A stretch of 64,000 nt of DNA, from NCBI GenBank assembly GCA_963082975.1, contig OY720348.1:58255461-58319460 (forward strand), given 5' to 3'. Shown piece after piece: positions 1 through 11,200 of this stretch (positions are counted from its first letter, which is position 1; each line of letters starts with the position of its first letter). The notes under the pieces were generated by a model, which was not told where the DNA came from, did no database searches, and saw only the letters and a program-made list of their open reading frames with translations. The DNA is from Labia minor. Taxonomy: Eukaryota > Arthropoda > Insecta > Dermaptera > Spongiphoridae. The translations under genes and the position numbers were made by a program.

Positions 1-3000
1 ACGGCAACATCATAGCCTCCTGTTCTGACGATGGAACTATCAAATTGATTGATAGTAATGAGAGGGAATGCTTCTATTCCTACACATCTTCCGAGGGTAA
101 GAAATAAATAGAATATTTCAACATATTTATCTTCAAAAATATCTTCTCATTAAAATATGAATATTTTATTTTTTATTCAAGGCATTCCAGTTTCAATCAT
201 ATTCGATCCTTCGAATAATTATTTAGTATTTGGAACCAAGGAAGCGAACTTGTCAATGTTAGACTTAAGAAAAAAGGAGATTTTACAATCTCATGATTTA
301 AATAGGAATTATGGGTCTTATAATCCAATAAATTCGATCGCTTATGATCCGAATCAACAGTGCCATATTGCCATTGGATTAGAATCAGAAGTGATGGTAT
401 TTATTTTTCATTATCTATAAATATTTACTATAATTTGCTGGAAGAAATTAAATCAAAATTGTTTTAATTGAATCAAATTATTGGGTTAATTTTATTCAAT
501 ATTGATTTCAAAAAAGGATTTAAATAAATTTATATCTAATATACACCTATACTAGAATATAGTATTTCCTTTACCCGTAAATTTTAAAACTTAATAATTA
601 TTATTTTATTGTGTCATTAATAAATTGTGCACTCTTGGCCGGAGTGCTTGAATTATATTTAAAACAATAATGTGACAACATTCATGAAGACAAATCAAAA
701 CATATATAAAATAAATAACTAAAGTCATACTGAGTTTGATGACATTTTTCTACCTTCAAATTAATATAAAAACTGATTTTTTTGTGATACATTAAAAAGA
801 TGGATGCCAATATCATAGATACTCCGCTGATCATTTTAATATTCTGCACTCCTACTTTGCCTATTAAATTAAAACTAGGATTCTATTATTTAAATATCCA
901 TAAATATTTCCTTCTTCTTCGCTGCTTCCGTTAACATAAATTTTCGCATAATTCACTCTTCAGGAAATCAGAAATCGATATAAGCATCGCAAATGAAAAC
1001 TACCTCTAAATGTGTAAACTGCTTAGGGCATAGGTTCTTAAACTTATGTACTCCACGGACCCCCACTTGAAAAAATTTTTTTTGACGGACCCCCATCACA
1101 ACTTTAGGTACTTTTCGTCATTTTATTAATTAATTTCTGGCTTACGATCTCATAAGGACAAGGATATATGATGAATATTTCTAACAGTGATTGGTGAATA
1201 ACGATTTTTTTGCATATTGTAGAACACATTTTATTAGAAATTATAATATTGAAGAAAGAAAATACAAACATTGTCATAGCAACAAATCTCACAAATTATA
1301 ATGGGTACTTACATTAAATTCATATAAATATTTTATAATTTTTTTCAGAAAATATTAAATAAGAAATATTTTAAAAAATAACTGCATCTATCTCATTAAA
1401 TATAACTTACATATTTAATGAGATGTATGCAGTTGTTTTCTTGAAACAAGAATCTCAATATCTGGCTTAATATTGGAAACTTTTAATCTAAGATCCGGCT
1501 CTACATTTAATTTGTTTCTATATTTAGACTTAATATAAAATAGTACCGAAAAAGCTTGTTCGCATAAATATGTTGTGCAGAATGGAATCAAGTGTTGAAG
1601 TGCTTTATTTGCAAGCGCAGGATAATCTGACCTGAGAAGTAACCAAAAGTTGCTCAATTCAGTTTTGTTAAATTTTAGTTTATAAGTTGTATCACATGAT
1701 AATTCCACGAGAATATCTTGTTCAGGTGCAGATAAATGTTTAGCATTTGTAATTTCCATATTAAATGGATCTCTGATCCAGTTATTGCAAGGATCAGGAG
1801 TAGAAAAATACTTCCTGAAGTTGCTTTTCAAAGTAATTAAATGTTCAACAAATAATTGACGCGTTTGATTAAGCAATTTTTCACTGGAGCTTTCTATGAA
1901 ATCATTGAGAGTTGGAAAAGACTCATATACACCGTTCTGGATGCGTTTCGACCACAAGTCGATTTTTTTAATCATTGCTTCTATTTTATCTTCAACTTTA
2001 AATATATTTACAACAGTACCTTCAAATTAAGTTCGTTCAATTTTGTAAAAATATCAGTCAAGTAAGCCACCTTAGCTAACCAGATAAAATCATTGAAACA
2101 TTCGGTCAGTTCAAAATGCGCATCTATTAAAAACAATCGTATTTCATCTCGAAGCTCAAAAAGGCGAATGAGTACTTTCCCGCGGGACAACCAACGTACA
2201 TCTGTATGTAATAATAAATGTGTATGTTGACTACCCATTTCCTCACACAAAATTTTAAAAACTCTGGAATTAAGTGGACGAGCCTTAATGAAATTGACAA
2301 TTTTAACTACTTCGTCTAATGTTCTTTTCAAATCTGGTGACATATTTTTGGCTGCTAATGATTCTCTGTGAATGCAGCAATGATTCCAAACAACCTGAGG
2401 CGCAACATTTTTAATAAGAGCAATCAATCCAGTTCTTGTACCTGACATTGCACGAGCACCATCAGTGCAAATTCCAACACATTTTGGCCACTCTATTTCA
2501 TTTTCGGTTATAAAATTATTCAAACTGTTAAATATGTCATTAGCTGTCGTTCGTGAAGGTAGTGAATCACAAAACAATACATCTTCTTGTATTTGATTTT
2601 CAAACTCATATCTAATGAAAGCTAACAAATTGGCATTATTAGTGACATCAGTACTTTCATCCAATTGTAATGAGTAATAGTGACTTTTGCGCACTCTCGA
2701 TATTAATTCTTCTTTTATATTACATGACATGTCTTCAATCCTATTCTTAACCGTATCATTTGATAATGAAATCAAATTTATATCGTTTGCTGCTTTAGTT
2801 CCTAACATTATATTTGTAATTACTTTTGTAGCAGGAAGAATTAATTGCTCTGCTATATTATGCGGCTTTCCTGCTTTAGCAATAAGTAGAGCTACTTCAT
2901 ATGATGCCATTACTGCTTTCTTACTCATACCACCAGATCCCGTCTTTACCATCAATTTCTGACTTGAATTAAGTTCTTCTTTTTTCATTTTAAAAAATTC

Positions 3001-5056
3001 GATAGACTTACTAACATGCTCGCTGTGCTTTGTTTGTAAATGACGTCTGAGATTAGCAGGTTTCATACTTTCATTGGATAAACTTTCCTGACATAGAACG
3101 CAGACTGGTCTTTCCACATCATTGTTGCAAATATAAGTAAATCCAAATGATAAATAATCATCCGAATATTTTCTAGTTTTGCGTTTCTTGGTAGAGTTTG
3201 CTGTTGATGCCTCATCATCTGATTCTTTCCGTTTCTGTGTTGAACCAGTTTGTAGCCAACGATCCATTTTATGGAGTAATTTATTAACATTGAACTACAA
3301 TAATATAAATATAATATAAATATAATATAAATATAACGAATTATTATTTACTAGCTATGTTTTAATATGATTTTAAATGAATGTTTTAATATCATTTTAA
3401 ATGAATGTTTTAATATCATTTTAAATGAATGTTTTAAATCATTTTAATAAATGTTTTAAATAATTTTAAATAAATGATTTAATATCATTTTAAATGAATA
3501 TTAATTTATATAATAAATATATTTCGTAATTTGATTCTAAAATATTATTAATTTCGTAATTTGATTCTAAAATATTATTAATTTCGTAATTTGATTCTAA
3601 AATATTATTAAAATAAATATTTTTTATTCATAAAACTAACTTATACTTACTCTCAAAAACAGCCTTTCTGGGAAATTGCAAAATGTGTTTAGTGTTTTTA
3701 TAAAATAATGATCATGCAAATTACACTAAAAATTAAAAAAAATTATTAGCTATAATAAACTATTATTAGCTATAATTTAATTATAATTAATTAAATTAAT
3801 AAAAATAATTTAAAGATACAACTCGTTGAGAAATGAACTTATAATTAACATTAATAAAAATAATTTAAAGATACAACTCGTTGAGAAATGAACTTATAAT
3901 TAACATTTGCTTTAAAACTGTTTAAAACCCCAGAGTAGACGCTGACAATTTGGGTTTTTCCGGGTAAGACTGTCCCCTCCCCTGGTTTTCCCCAATAACA
4001 AAGTGAAAGAAAATTCCCTTATATGCCTCCCCTTCCGAGCCCCTAAGAGGGGTTATTTTAAAGGAACAATCGAAAAATGATTTTAAATGAATGAATGGAT
4101 GAAAATTCAAATTTTATATATAGTTTTTTATATATGTTTATTTATTCACAAAAAATTAATTGACATAATTATCAATTTAATAAAATAAAATAGTATTATT
4201 AATAGTATTAAATTATAGCCGTAATTCTCTAGGAGGATATAGTTAAACAATGAACTTTAAATATTTATATATGTATATATTTTTACGATGATTTTTTTCC
4301 GAGGACCGCGGACCCCCAGTAAAGGCTTCGCGGACCCCCAGGGGTCCGCGGACCACAGTTTAAGAACCACTGGCTTAGGGGGGCACCAAACTTTCTAATA
4401 AATATAGCCAATATTTATCAAGGAAAAAACTTTCTTTCTGTTCTATTAATATTTTGAGACATAATTTCGGATATCTCAAGCAAGCAAACATTTTTACATA
4501 GCATTGTAAGTATATTTAGTGAAAGTGTGGTACGACTTACCTCCATTCTAACAGTCACATCAGGTATTGGGGGGGGGGTTGTAATATTTTATTTATTTAG
4601 TCATTATAATTGAAATTTAGGGGTAATGATTGATTTCATCTTCTCTGAGCAGTATATTTTTCCAGACGTGGAGTACACCTTGTATCTTATTGAACTTCTA
4701 TAACACTTTTTTTTATTAATTTAAGTACTAAAAGGTAATGATGTTTATCACATTTTCAGATAATGGATTTATCAAAAGGTTGTTTACTAAACTCTATAAC
4801 TAATGTTAAAGGTTCTGTTAATTCAGTAGCATTTTCACAGAACGGTGAATATTTTGCATTTGGTGGCACAGAAAAATGTGTAAGTAATTATATCGAAATT
4901 ATATTATTCCATTTTTCTTAGTATTAATTGAAGTTGAAAATCATTACAGAAATTATTGTGAATTATATTTTGTTTAATTTTATCAAATTTAAAACTAATC
5001 ATAAATTAATCGTTGTTTCTTATTTACAGGTCAACATTTCTAAAATAAAAAATTAA
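1..5056 (+). CDS. POC1: POC1-A, unit 1, 3' part, with hAT in intron 4
   Basis: This is the 3' part of the POC1-A gene whose full form is described at 20290. The window opens inside exon 3. Visible exons are 1-96, 182-396, 4760-4879 and 5030-5056, all with GT-AG introns, encoding blades 4 (part) to 7 and the short tail ending CVNISKIKN. Intron 4 (397-4759) is 4363 bp instead of about 1011 bp because a 3344 bp hAT element sits in it, in antisense orientation. The exons and splice sites are intact, so splicing around the element remains possible. Relative to unit 2 it has Ala for Gly in KEANL and a silent change in exon 6. Upstream exons would lie before the window. Confidence 0.8.
1415..3267 (-). 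pseudogene. hAT (ZBED5/SCAND3-like) transposase, one frameshift
   Basis: This is a hAT transposase in two frames. The first part (3267 to 2008, 419 residues) has a BED-type zinc finger (C56, C59, H76, H81) and two acidic residues of the DDE triad, D203 in LDESTD and D269 in CTDGARA, followed by a CxH pair near 298-300. The second part (1975 to 1415) contains the C-terminal hAT dimerisation motif, with LPF-type TTYLCEQAFS carrying the probable third catalytic residue E139, and ends normally at KQLHTSH. The frames meet near 2010: after NELNLK the first frame runs into a stop, while the other frame continues through VEDKIEAM into the second part. The simplest explanation is one small indel. Total length would be about 620 residues, usual for this clade. 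As it stands it should not make an active enzyme. Confidence 0.93.
3356..3500. repeat. AT-rich 24-bp minisatellite inside the hAT
   Basis: About six imperfect copies of a unit close to ATGTTTTAATATCATTTTAA plus ATGA lie between the transposase start and the right end. The last copies are the most degenerate. Confidence 0.85.
3521..3610. repeat. Three perfect copies of a 30-bp repeat
   Basis: Three consecutive identical 30 bp units start with ATTTCGTAATTTGATTCTAA. Perfect identity suggests recent expansion or slippage. Confidence 0.95.
3796..3905. repeat. Perfect 55-bp tandem duplication in the hAT
   Basis: 3796-3850 and 3851-3905 are identical and contain AAGATACAACTCGTTGAG. They lie in the subterminal region, upstream of the transposase reading frame. 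Confidence 0.95.
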
Positions 5057-5884
5057 TTACCTTCTCTACAAGCAGTGGCGCAACCAGGATTTGATCCTGG
5101 GGGGGGTTTTGACTAGCCGCTCCACCTTCCTATGCCCCCCCCCCCCCGGGCTCTCTCAAAGACAAATTTTCATTAAGATTTTTTTTTTATATTAAATATT
5201 TAAAAAAGTTTTGTAAATGAAACACTGATTTTACAAAATCTGGCAATAAAATTTAATTTTGTATTTTATTTACTCGTATTCACAGTTTTAGAAAGAAAAT
5301 ATTTTTTTTCCAGCTATAAGTAAATCATTTTAGCTTTCCTCATGAAATAAGGATAGCTTATACGATGATCGGAAAATTTTGAAAATTTTTGCTCCGAGAT
5401 TCTTCGAGAATTCCACTTTTCAAACGGTTCTGAATCCAAAACTCCAAAAAAAAATTTTTTGAACCGGCTTGTTACCGAGATTACGTCTAAACAAAATGAG
5501 ATATTGTCTTGAAATTTGATATTTAGATGTTTTTTTTTTGGGAATGATGGACGGGGATTGGATTGTTTTTGGACAAGATCGGACCATAAGTAAGGGTAGT
5601 TTAAAGAGGTGTCAAAGCACATTTTATTGATTTTCTCAATAAATACCGATTTTTATGAGAATTATCATACTATCGTATTAAATTTATAGGGAATCGAATT
5701 TACTAAAAGTTTCATTATATTCATTTTTACCTAAACTTAATAATAAAGGAGTTATTTATAAAAAACTACTTAGAGATTTCGAAAGCTTTTCGTCCGCCCG
5801 TAGTGGCAGGATATTTTGAAAGAAATCATGTAAAAATCCCTAAGAAAAAATCCCTAAATAAAAAATTTCCCTAATTTTTTTTAC

Positions 5885-6600
5885 TTATTTAATAATGAAT
5901 AGCCGAAGAGACTTAAATGAGGTAGTTGGTGTCATCCCATCTGTTCCATCTGGTTTTTTAGCGTCCCATTTTTCATGGTTTGCCTTCATTATAGTCAGAA
6001 GCTTATCATGCGAGTCGCTGAATCGTTTCCTTGGTGAACCAGGCTTCTTACCACGAACTTCACGACAGATTTCCAAAGAGATAAGGTTATGCTCAATATG
6101 GATTTGCTTAATCAGGTTCCATACTGATGTCTTGTAACCTCCTAAGCGTGAACGAAGAGCATTGTTGTAACCTTCCAATGCATTGTTTGTTCGAGGCAAA
6201 CCCATCAAAGTGGCATCGGAGATGTTCCAATGTTCCAATGTCGAATTCGGGGTCATAAAAGCCAGCCAAAAATTCTTCACCTAGCCAAGTGCGCTCGAAG
6301 TAAGAAAAAAGATCACGAAGTTTTACCCTGTTGGTCGTCCAGATAATGCTTGGTGGCTACAATGACTTTTGATGGTGGTACCAAAACCAAAGCTGCAAGA
6401 GTTCGTAAATGAGTGGAGTTGTCAGGATTATCTATATCATTATAGAGTTTCAAAACTTCTGGCATTGATTTGATGTTTCTATAAATGCATTGAGCAAAAT
6501 GAAAAAGACAACCTCTGATGATAGTAAATTTCACAAATTGCGTTATATATTTCCTGGTGAAATATACGGTGCAAATGGTGTATGTTGTATTTGGAATCAT
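5885..6600 (-). pseudogene. MULE-type transposase relic (unit 1)
   Basis: Two minus-strand pieces encode the C-terminal half of a MULE (Mutator-like) transposase. The upstream piece (6600-6313) carries the conserved GCLFHFAQCIYRNI helix and the following LAALVLVPP segment. The downstream piece (6280-5885) has RTNNALEGYNNALRSRLGG, the usual end of the catalytic domain. Between them the wording YFERTWLGE can be read in another frame, so at least one frameshift separates them. The N-terminal half with the first catalytic Asp residues is not seen. AGGGATTTTT/AAAATCCCTAA motifs lie on both sides and may be remains of its own ends. It is a decayed relic and the same lesion is present in all units. 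Confidence 0.82.
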
Positions 6601-6930
6601 TAAGCTATTAAAACGTATGATAATAAACGGAATTTGAGTAAATTCCCTTTATTTTACATACGAATTTTTTTGGAAAAATCACGTGTGTGGGCCCTATGTA
6701 TGTATTTTTTGACCTATTTTTCCCTACTTTCGGTCCAGGCCCGATTACCTCCTTGGGAGGTCGTGTCTCAGGCAACTGGGTGTCATGCTCACCTTGTGAT
6801 TTAATTTTCTGAGTCACAATTAAAATTAATACAAAAATGAAAAAAATTGTTTTTAGGGATTTTTTCAGTCAGCGATATTTTTATTTAGGGGTTTTCGCTT
6901 TTGGGGATTTTTGACTTTTATGGATTTTTA

Positions 6931-7290
6931 CCGACCGACGATAGTAAGGGAGGTATTGTTTTCACACCAAATTTCACATGTGGAGATTTTTACATATCTC
7001 CACGAATCAGGCATTTTCTAAACAGAAAAAAGTATTTTTAGCATGATGTCTGTCCGTCCGTCCGTCCGTATAGATGTGTACAGCCTGAACGGCTCAACCG
7101 ATTTTGATGAAATTTGGTATATTTACTTAATGCATCAGTGGGATGAATTGATCAACTTTTGGTGCAATTCCGGAAACCGGAAGTGGTAGTATTAGCGATC
7201 GACGATAGGAAGGAAAGGGTTATTTTCACACCAAAGGAGATTTTTTTATATATCACCACGAATCATGCACTTTGTATTGGTTTTATCTTC
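6931..7290. repeat. Interspersed repeat with (TCCG)n tract (unit 1)
   Basis: It contains two related blocks, each with TTTTCACACCAAA and ATCACCACGAATCATGCA-like wording, around a short (TCCG)n tract and CGGCTCAACCGATTTTGATG. Such blocks are widespread in arthropod genomes as parts of high-copy repeats. No reading frame is present. Copies lie at about 25012-25375, 43089-43450 and 61175-61545, with tract length varying between units. Confidence 0.65.
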
Positions 7291-7969
7291 GAGAAAAATC
7301 ATATTTATTAGTTTTTTCTTGATTTAAAATTATATGACGTCATCCAGCCATTCATGACGTCACAGTCTGGTCTTGCATATATATTATAAATAAAATAAAA
7401 TTAAAAATGTTTATATTTATTATTTATGTATCCATATCTGTTTTTTATTACATTAATAGATATATTAAAATTATTTGAAATTGTTTCTGTAGCTGGAAAT
7501 TAATTTATTTCAAACAGTCGGTCGGTTCGGACCTGGCCACAGGTCAACTTATTTCCTTTAGAGGGATTTTTACCCGTTTCCATTTTGAAAATATTTGTCT
7601 TCGCTTCATAATTTTTATGAAATTAGCAATTAATGTATTATTAATAAAAAATATTTAGAATTTGAGTAATATTTTTATTTATTTTATATTTAAATTAAAT
7701 AATAGTCAAAATGGAAAATTTCACAATCATCTAGTAATCTTATATTAAGTCTTTTGTTTTTTATGATTTAGGAGAAATAATAAAAAAAATTTTATTTCTT
7801 ATATTTAATCCTGTACGAAAAAATAAGCAATTTTTTTTTGTGTTGAAATTTGTTTAAAATAAAATAAACTTACTTATTATACACTAAGTTATACTTTAAG
7901 AATTATTTTTTTTTCTTTTCTATTTGTAATATAGTACATAATATACAGCAATTTATATTTTTTTCAATC

Positions 7970-8024
7970 CTGGGGGGGGGGGGTGGTTTTAACCACCAAA
8001 ACCCCCCCCCTGGTTGCGCCACTG
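7970..8024. repeat. Poly-G/poly-C hairpin at element end
   Basis: A G run, then the palindrome GGTGGTTTTAACCACC, then a C run form a long perfect hairpin immediately inside the right terminal repeat. Homopolymer lengths differ between units, which may reflect real slippage or sequencing error. Confidence 0.85.
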
Positions 8025-8032
8025 TCTACAAG

Positions 8033-8350
8033 TATTTGATTATTAATAAAAACAAAGATTTATATATTACCATTTTCAATATATATATATTTTCTTTTTT
8101 CTAATAATATTAATTGTTTACTTTTTTATTAATTATAAGCATTATATATTTTTGTTATGTATAAATTGATAAATTGATTATAACTTCGAGATTGTACTTT
8201 ATTTTAAAACTGCTGTATTCGATCTCTCTCTATTGGATTTGACTAAACAAACAAACCAACAAATTTTATATCAAAACCCTTCTTTTTCATCAAGTAGAAA
8301 CAAATAATTAAAACTTTGGTGATTATCAAAGACCATACGTATGTTTACTA
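8033..8350. repeat. Former POC1-A 3' flank, inverted copy of POC1-B flank
   Basis: This stretch matches, in reverse complement, the POC1-B downstream region at about 15025-15344, including GACCATACGTATGTTTACTA and AACAAACAAACCAACAAATT. It shows that the inverted duplication reaches beyond the coding region. No gene is seen. Confidence 0.85.
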
Positions 8351-9072
8351 AGAGTAAGTTTTATTATTAATATGTAATTGTATTTATAAATTTATCAATA
8401 TCTCATTTTATGCTAAATATTGTCAAATGATACCTATATTTTAATATTATAATTAAATACTCCAATTTTAAAGTATAATTGAACTCATCTATTTGAATTT
8501 AATAGCAAGTTCATTTTCCAAATTTTATACTTTAATTGTATATGATGGATTACTTTAAATTGTCATTTAGAAATAGCGCCTAGAATGTCTATTTAAATGG
8601 TGATGCTGACAACAGATGGCGGGAGAATATAATTTCTTTTATATATCTTAACATAGATTAGAAATTTATAATTTTCTAAAGAAAGTATTCTTGAAATTTT
8701 CGGCATTCTACAATTAAATCAAATGAGAATTTAAGTATTTTTTTATGAATATATTTTTTAATATAAATAAATTGTTTAATAGATGATTTAAATTCAATTT
8801 AAATTATATACACGATAAATAAATCAATCCAATATATATTTCCAAAATAATGCAACGAATTATAATGAAAAATTTATATAGAAAGAGGATATCTTCAAAC
8901 AAATATTAAAAACCACAATGAAATAAGGCAATAACGAGCAAAAAAAAAAAAACATCAAAATAACTTTCGACTATATTAATAAATAAAGCATATAATTATA
9001 TATTAAAAAAGTTATAAAAAATATATTTTTTAGACGTCGCTTATCCTTGAACACTAGAATGATGACTTCTCG

Positions 9073-9103
<31 letters not shown>

Positions 9104-9720
9104 ATGTTGCTATTGTTATATGGTAATATTGCTAAATCTTATTTTCAATCACAGAGTTTCCTTCTGCCTACTTGAAAGATCTCATAACTGGCAACATGGG
9201 TACATTATATTGACCATTAAAATAGGCGTAATGCCTACATCTAATGAGAATTTAAGAAAGCCACTTTAGTAACCGGTCCTTCAAGCAACCTTCCACTACA
9301 ACTATAACTACTTGGTTCACCGAGTCACCGCTCAGTCAATAAAAAAATGCTTCATTATTATCGGGTTTGGCTGATATTATTAATATCTGATTCACTGAAT
9401 CGCCATTCAAATAATTTAAAAGAATATGAATTTAAAAATATTGGTCATAAAACATACACCACTTTAACGTGCGTATTAATACACTGGAGGCTAGAATACA
9501 ATGATCTTAAAAAATTATTTATTTATAGAAAAAACTGACATTTCAGCTATGCTAATATTATGCTTGCGGTCGCTTGGTCATTAAATAAAAATTATTCCTT
9601 ATTATTGGGTTTAGCTGGTAATATTAATACCTGATACACCGAATCGCCATTTAAATGATTTAAATTTAAAAGTGCATAACTTAAAAAATAATAGTAATAA
9701 AACATACAGCCCTTAAACGC
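8351..9720. other. AT-rich noncoding region, unit 1
   Basis: 8351-9130 is AT-rich without recognisable features except a TA microsatellite at about 9073-9102. 9131-9310 is again an inverted copy of the POC1-B distal flank (14725-14905), sharing CTTCTGCCTACTTGAAAGA and the AGGCGTAATGCCT palindrome. About 9320-9490 and 9575-9720 are a diverged tandem pair, sharing CCGAATCGCCATT-like and AATAAAACATACA-like blocks. The open frame at 9347-9538 lies in this duplicated noncoding block and is not considered a gene. Confidence 0.6.
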
Positions 9721-10345
9721 AGTGGCGGATTAAGTTGATTGGGGGCCCCGGGCAGTAAAATTGAAATGGGCCCTCTGTTATTTACAATTATAATTGAAAG
9801 ACAAATTTTAATTATATTATAATTTAGGCTGTTTTATACTTACATATATAGTATTTATGTAAAAAATACATAATTTTTACTGTCGTCGCCAAGACCCAAA
9901 ATTGATTATTTCACTTAAGTTAGTCGGGGTTCAAACACGACCGAATAAAGATCTGTTGATCAATAAAGATAAGTATAAGTATAAGTATAAAACAACCCCT
10001 AAATATATCTGTCTCAAGAATAACTTGTTTTATTTAAACTCCGATTATCCATAAACTCAACAGTTTTTTTAAATTTTTTTAAGGAAATATTTTTATTTAG
10101 GTTTCGGTCGGTCGGTAAAACTGTAATATATCGACAGCAGCGCCATCTAACAACGATAAGAGTAAAGACACAAGGTTACCGGAAGTCACACACATCTGGT
10201 TGCTACTTATCTTAAAGACAAATATTTGGTTTTTATTTTAATTGTAAATCAAAATTTAAATCGTTTATATCACAGACCATCGCTTTTTATATTACTTATT
10301 ACCTAGTATATATTTTATTATTGAAATAACATTAATCAATTAAAA
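9721..10345. other. Upstream region of the zinc-finger gene, hAT-end fragment
   Basis: CAGTGGCGGATTAAG followed by a GC-rich GGGGGCCCCGGGC block resembles one terminus of a hAT-type element; no matching second end was found. Further on there is an ATAAGT hexamer run near 9970-9990 and a GTCGGGGTTCAAACACGACC segment that recalls a pol III B box, without a foldable tRNA. The promoter of the zinc-finger gene should lie here but no reliable core motif can be named. Confidence 0.45.
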
Positions 10346-11200
10346 ATGGATCTTAATTGCCAAGAAGACACAAAATATCCAATATATATAGGTAATTTTT
10401 ATTTCTATGGTTTTTTCATCATAAAGTAATGTTAATAGTCACTAAAATTATGTTTTTTAATAATATATTATTTGTAATGATATTATACCTTAAATAGAAT
10501 TATAAAATAATTAGATATATAAAAATATAATGATTTAAAATAACGAAAACAATTCTTTTTTTCAGGACCACTATATCCTTGTGTATATTGTCATACCAAT
10601 TTTATTAGTGAGGCATTTTTATCGAAACATCTAAAAAAATGTTTTCATCAAAAAATATTTTTAATTTTCAAAAATGATGTAAACCTCAAAAAGGATACAA
10701 AGAAATATTTAGACGAAAAATTTAAAGAAACTGATTATCAAGAAACTGATTCAAAACATACTGAAGATAGGAGTTTTCAATGTAATTATTGTGAAAAGAA
10801 ATTTAAACAGAGAACATATTTAAATCGACATACCTTAATTCATACAGGAGAAAAGCCTTTTGAATGTAATTATTGTGAAAAGAAATTTAATCAAAAATCA
10901 AATTTGAGAAAACATTTATTAATTCATACAGGAGAAAAATCTTTTGAATGTAATTATTGTAAAAAGAAATTTAATCAAAAATCAAATTTAACAAATCACA
11001 TTTTAATTCATACAGGAGAAAAACCTTTTGAATGTAATTATTGTAAAAAGAAATTTAATCGAAAAAATCATTTAGATATACATTTATTAATTCATACAGG
11101 AGAAAAACCTTTTGAATGTAATTATTGTAAAAAGAAATTTAATGATAAATCAAATTTGAGAAAACATTTATTAATTCATACAGGAGAGAAACCTTTTTAA
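10346..11200 (+). CDS. C2H2 zinc-finger protein, truncated array (unit 1)
   Basis: This two-exon gene has exon 1 at 10346-10391, a 174 bp intron with GT...TTTTTTTCAG, and exon 2 at 10566-11200; it encodes 226 residues. An atypical N-terminal finger (C21, C24, H37, then C41 or H43) follows IGPLYP, then a Lys-rich spacer and five canonical Kruppel-type fingers at about 88-108, 116-136, 144-164, 172-192 and 200-220 with HTGEKPFECNYC linkers. It is probably a nuclear DNA-binding protein; the target is unknown. The frame ends at GEKPF with TAA in the place of a Glu codon, and a sixth, damaged finger follows. Fingers 2 and 5 have the same recognition-helix end (SNLRKH), suggesting expansion by internal duplication. 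The atypical finger reminds me of the isolated first finger of PRDM9-like proteins, which is an inference only. Confidence 0.82.

Larger units (their letters stand above)
1021..4380 (-). mobile_element. ZBED-type hAT transposon with 8-bp target duplication
   Basis: The element proper is 1029-4372 (3344 bp), flanked by perfect 8 bp duplications GCTTAGGG at 1021-1028 and 4373-4380. The matching intron in the other three units has a single GCTTAGGG, so those are empty sites. The ends form imperfect terminal inverted repeats: left CATAGGTTCTTAAACT, right end read inward CAGTGGTTCTTAAACT, followed on both sides by GGACCCCC-rich blocks. An 8 bp duplication and CA-GG-TTCTTAAACT ends are hAT hallmarks. 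The coding part runs on the minus strand. The 5' side of the transposase holds AT-rich tandem repeats, and a GC-richer patch lies at about 3926-4070. Confidence 0.95.
5065..8032. mobile_element. Composite element, hAT-like ends, MULE relic inside (unit 1)
   Basis: The element is 5073-8024 (2952 bp), flanked by perfect 8 bp duplications TCTACAAG at 5065-5072 and 8025-8032. Both ends begin CAGTGGCGCAACCAGG, directly followed by G or C homopolymer runs. POC1-B, the inverted paralogue, has the uninterrupted site (CCACAAGTATTTG read from its strand), so the insertion happened after the A/B duplication. It starts 16 bp after the POC1-A stop codon and therefore separates the gene from its original 3' flank. 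The 8 bp duplication fits hAT. The MULE relic and the TCCG-rich repeat inside it are probably nested insertions or captured pieces. The minus-strand open stretch at 5314-5622 has no recognised similarity. Confidence 0.9.

Noticed and set aside
157..420. Stand-alone 87-codon frame starting MNILFF
   Set aside because: It begins in intron 3 and reads through the POC1-A exon 4 donor; it is an artefact of ignoring splicing. The same holds for its counterparts at 21588, 39669, 57738 and on the minus strand at 15807, 33888 and 51957.
5314..5622. Minus-strand frame of 102 codons in the composite element
   Set aside because: No recognised domain, no homologue I can name, and kept only through near-identity of the units; not supported as a gene.
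5895..6137. Plus-strand frame over the MULE relic
   Set aside because: Antisense to the recognisable MULE motif on the minus strand.
7050..7075. (TCCG)n tract as a CRISPR-like or regulatory array
   Set aside because: Simple microsatellite within a eukaryotic interspersed repeat, with variable length between units.
9925..9950. Possible tRNA or tRNA-derived SINE (GGGGTTCAAACACGACC)
   Set aside because: The T-arm does not pair properly, and no A box or acceptor stem can be found at the right distance.
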